Source: CAUZEO01 sp963578625
Lineage (GTDB): Bacteria > Verrucomicrobiota > Kiritimatiellia > SLOV01
DNA: 5,572 bases
Direction: 5' to 3'
Assembly (NCBI GenBank): GCA_963578625.1
Contig: CAUZEO010000345.1
Location: forward strand, 1 to 5,572
A program made the position numbers and the translations under genes. Numbering within the stretch: position 1 is the first letter of the stretch; the number at the start of each line of letters is the position of its first letter. A model generated the notes under the pieces. That model had not been told where the DNA came from, ran no database searches, and worked only from the letters and a program-made list of their open reading frames with translations. Below are positions 5,026 through 5,572 of this stretch, piece by piece.

Positions 5026-5367
5026 CTATCGGCAATCCAGGCTCGATCCGGTTCGACGATAGATAAATCGATCAAAAAATTTCCCGTGGAACAACTCGAG
5101 CCGGGCATAACTGGAGATGAACCTCTGGAACCAGATCTCGGGGACATCGTAGAATTCATACCGCTCCCCTGAGCGGCAAACGACCAACATGGTCTGTATG
5201 TAGGAGTCATACTTGGCCCCGGAGAATACAGGATCCTCTGCAAGCAGAATCACCTCGTCCTCTTTCCATTGCTGAAAAATCAGCTCGCCTCCCGACGCCG
5301 CGGAAACCATGGCGTCCAGACAAACCATCCCCATCACACACATTCCAATCCTGATCCACTTCTTCAT
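5026..5367 (-). CDS. Exported KTSC-domain protein
   Basis: The product is 113 aa from the ATG at 5365-5367. I chose this start over the in-frame GTG at 5380-5382 because AGGAG lies 7 nt in front of it and because it begins a good signal peptide. The signal is MKKWIRIG (positive n-region), then MCVMGMVCLDAM (hydrophobic), then VSA before ASGG, so cleavage after A23 is likely. The mature part holds a KTSC-like domain (residues about 53-108): YDSYIQTMLVVCRSGERYEF, then YDVPEIWFQRFISSY, then HGKFFDRFIYRR. This matches the family pattern 'Y......L.v.f..G..Y.y..VP...f..f..a.S.G.ff...I'. KTSC is named after the C-terminal domain of some lysyl-tRNA synthetases, and its biochemical role is largely unknown. 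Secretion to the periplasm or surface is therefore notable. It shares strand and spacing with ssb (50 bp), though a functional link to cytoplasmic SSB is not obvious. Confidence 0.8.
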   Translation of the reverse strand: MKKWIRIGMCVMGMVCLDAMVSAASGGELIFQQWKEDEVILLAEDPVFSGAKYDSYIQTMLVVCRSGERYEFYDVPEIWFQRFISSYARLELFHGKFFDRFIYRRTGSSLDCR

Positions 5368-5374
5368 CTCTCTT

Positions 5375-5379
5375 CTCCT
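5375..5379 (-). promoter_or_regulatory. Ribosome binding site of the KTSC gene
   Basis: AGGAG on the minus strand, 7 nt before the ATG at 5367, decides between that ATG and the GTG at 5382. The GTG would place this site inside the coding sequence. Confidence 0.7.
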
Positions 5380-5389
5380 CACATTGCGT

Positions 5390-5408
5390 GGCCGAATTCA
5401 TTTCGGCC
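5390..5408. promoter_or_regulatory. Hairpin in the leader of the KTSC gene
   Basis: GGCCGAA (5390-5396) pairs perfectly with TTCGGCC (5402-5408) around a 5-nt loop. It sits about 10 nt upstream of the Shine-Dalgarno of the minus-strand KTSC gene, in its probable 5' leader. No T-tract follows, so it looks more like a leader structure or operator than a terminator. Confidence 0.45.
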
Positions 5409-5428
5409 GCATCAGTGAAATCCCTATA

Positions 5429-5445
5429 GGCATAAGATATGCCAA
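5429..5445 (-). promoter_or_regulatory. Palindrome GGCATA-AGA-TATGCC; weak sigma54-like match on the minus strand
   Basis: A perfect 6-bp inverted repeat with a 3-nt spacer (5429-5443) lies in the divergent intergenic region, about 60 bp from the KTSC start. Read on the minus strand, TTGGCATATCTTATGCC has GG and GC separated by 10 bp, as in -24/-12 promoters (TTGGCA present, second half poor). The same bases may simply be an operator for a dimeric regulator of the two divergent genes. Either role is tentative. Confidence 0.25.
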
Positions 5446-5517
5446 GCGGGGAACTCGAAAAAAAACAGTTTATAACCGACTAACAATAAACAAGTTATAC
5501 GTTTCGAAGGAAAAGGA

Positions 5518-5572
5518 ATGAGCCAGGAACTATTTCAATGCAGGTTGCAGAGTGACAACCTGGGTTTCATCT
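5518..5572 (+). CDS. Start of an unidentified gene, cut by the right edge
   Basis: ATG at 5518-5520 is preceded by AAGGA (5507-5511) with 6 nt spacing, a good ribosome binding site. Eighteen codons are visible (MSQELFQCRLQSDNLGFI) before the window ends, too few to identify the product. It is divergent from the KTSC-ssb group and shares about 150 bp of AT-rich upstream region with it. The first residues do not look like a signal peptide. Confidence 0.65.
   Translation, partial: MSQELFQCRLQSDNLGFI

Noticed and set aside
1..5572. CRISPR array, rRNA, riboswitch or toxin-antitoxin pair
   Set aside because: There are no regularly spaced repeats with unique spacers, no rRNA-like segments, no recognised aptamer and no typical small gene pair in the window.

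Overview
The window is a 5.6-kb piece of a moderately GC-rich bacterial chromosome. It mixes intact genes with decayed material. No gene here fixes the taxon. The truncated integrase, the excisionase-type HTH joined to a receiver domain, the Asp-box sialidase and the intergenic decay sequences built on AACCACGAA remind me most of the Verrucomicrobiota / PVC group. That is an impression from recall, not a demonstration.

Left part (1-1865): the 3' portion of a sialidase-like Asp-box beta-propeller gene (+) runs in from the left edge. About 215 bp without a gene follow. Then comes a 142-codon minus-strand ORF that looks like the N-terminal arm-binding end of a tyrosine integrase without its catalytic domain. 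A complete tRNA-Leu(UAG) lies 85 bp beyond it. This arrangement suggests the scar of an integrative element at a tRNA gene.

Middle (1921-2776): a compact palindromic element has 20-bp perfect terminal inverted repeats flanked by CTAG on both sides, as expected of a small non-autonomous (MITE-like) insertion. It touches the stop codon of a minus-strand regulator that joins an N-terminal excisionase/MerR-type helix-turn-helix to a C-terminal receiver domain. A sigma70-like promoter candidate lies upstream of that gene.

Decayed part (2782-4021): this holds a wrecked 4-alpha-glucanotransferase (malQ) pseudogene on the minus strand. The N-terminus is fused out of frame to the C-terminal third, the segment expected to carry the catalytic nucleophile is gone, and a further in-frame amber codon interrupts the rest. 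About 510 bp of non-coding sequence follow, bounded by inverted AACCACGAA motifs and containing two separate 9-bp triplications and a cluster of overlapping palindromes.

Right part (4022-5572): three minus-strand genes lie close together in transcription order: an exported KTSC-domain protein, a single-stranded DNA-binding protein (SSB), and a 175-aa protein that starts 6 bp after ssb. The last protein reads as two copies of a beta-beta-beta-beta-alpha module, the layout of Whirly/PUR-type ssDNA-binding folds. It may therefore be a second ssDNA-binding protein co-expressed with SSB, and I regard this pair as the most interesting biology in the window. A divergent plus-strand gene begins at 5518 and runs off the right edge.
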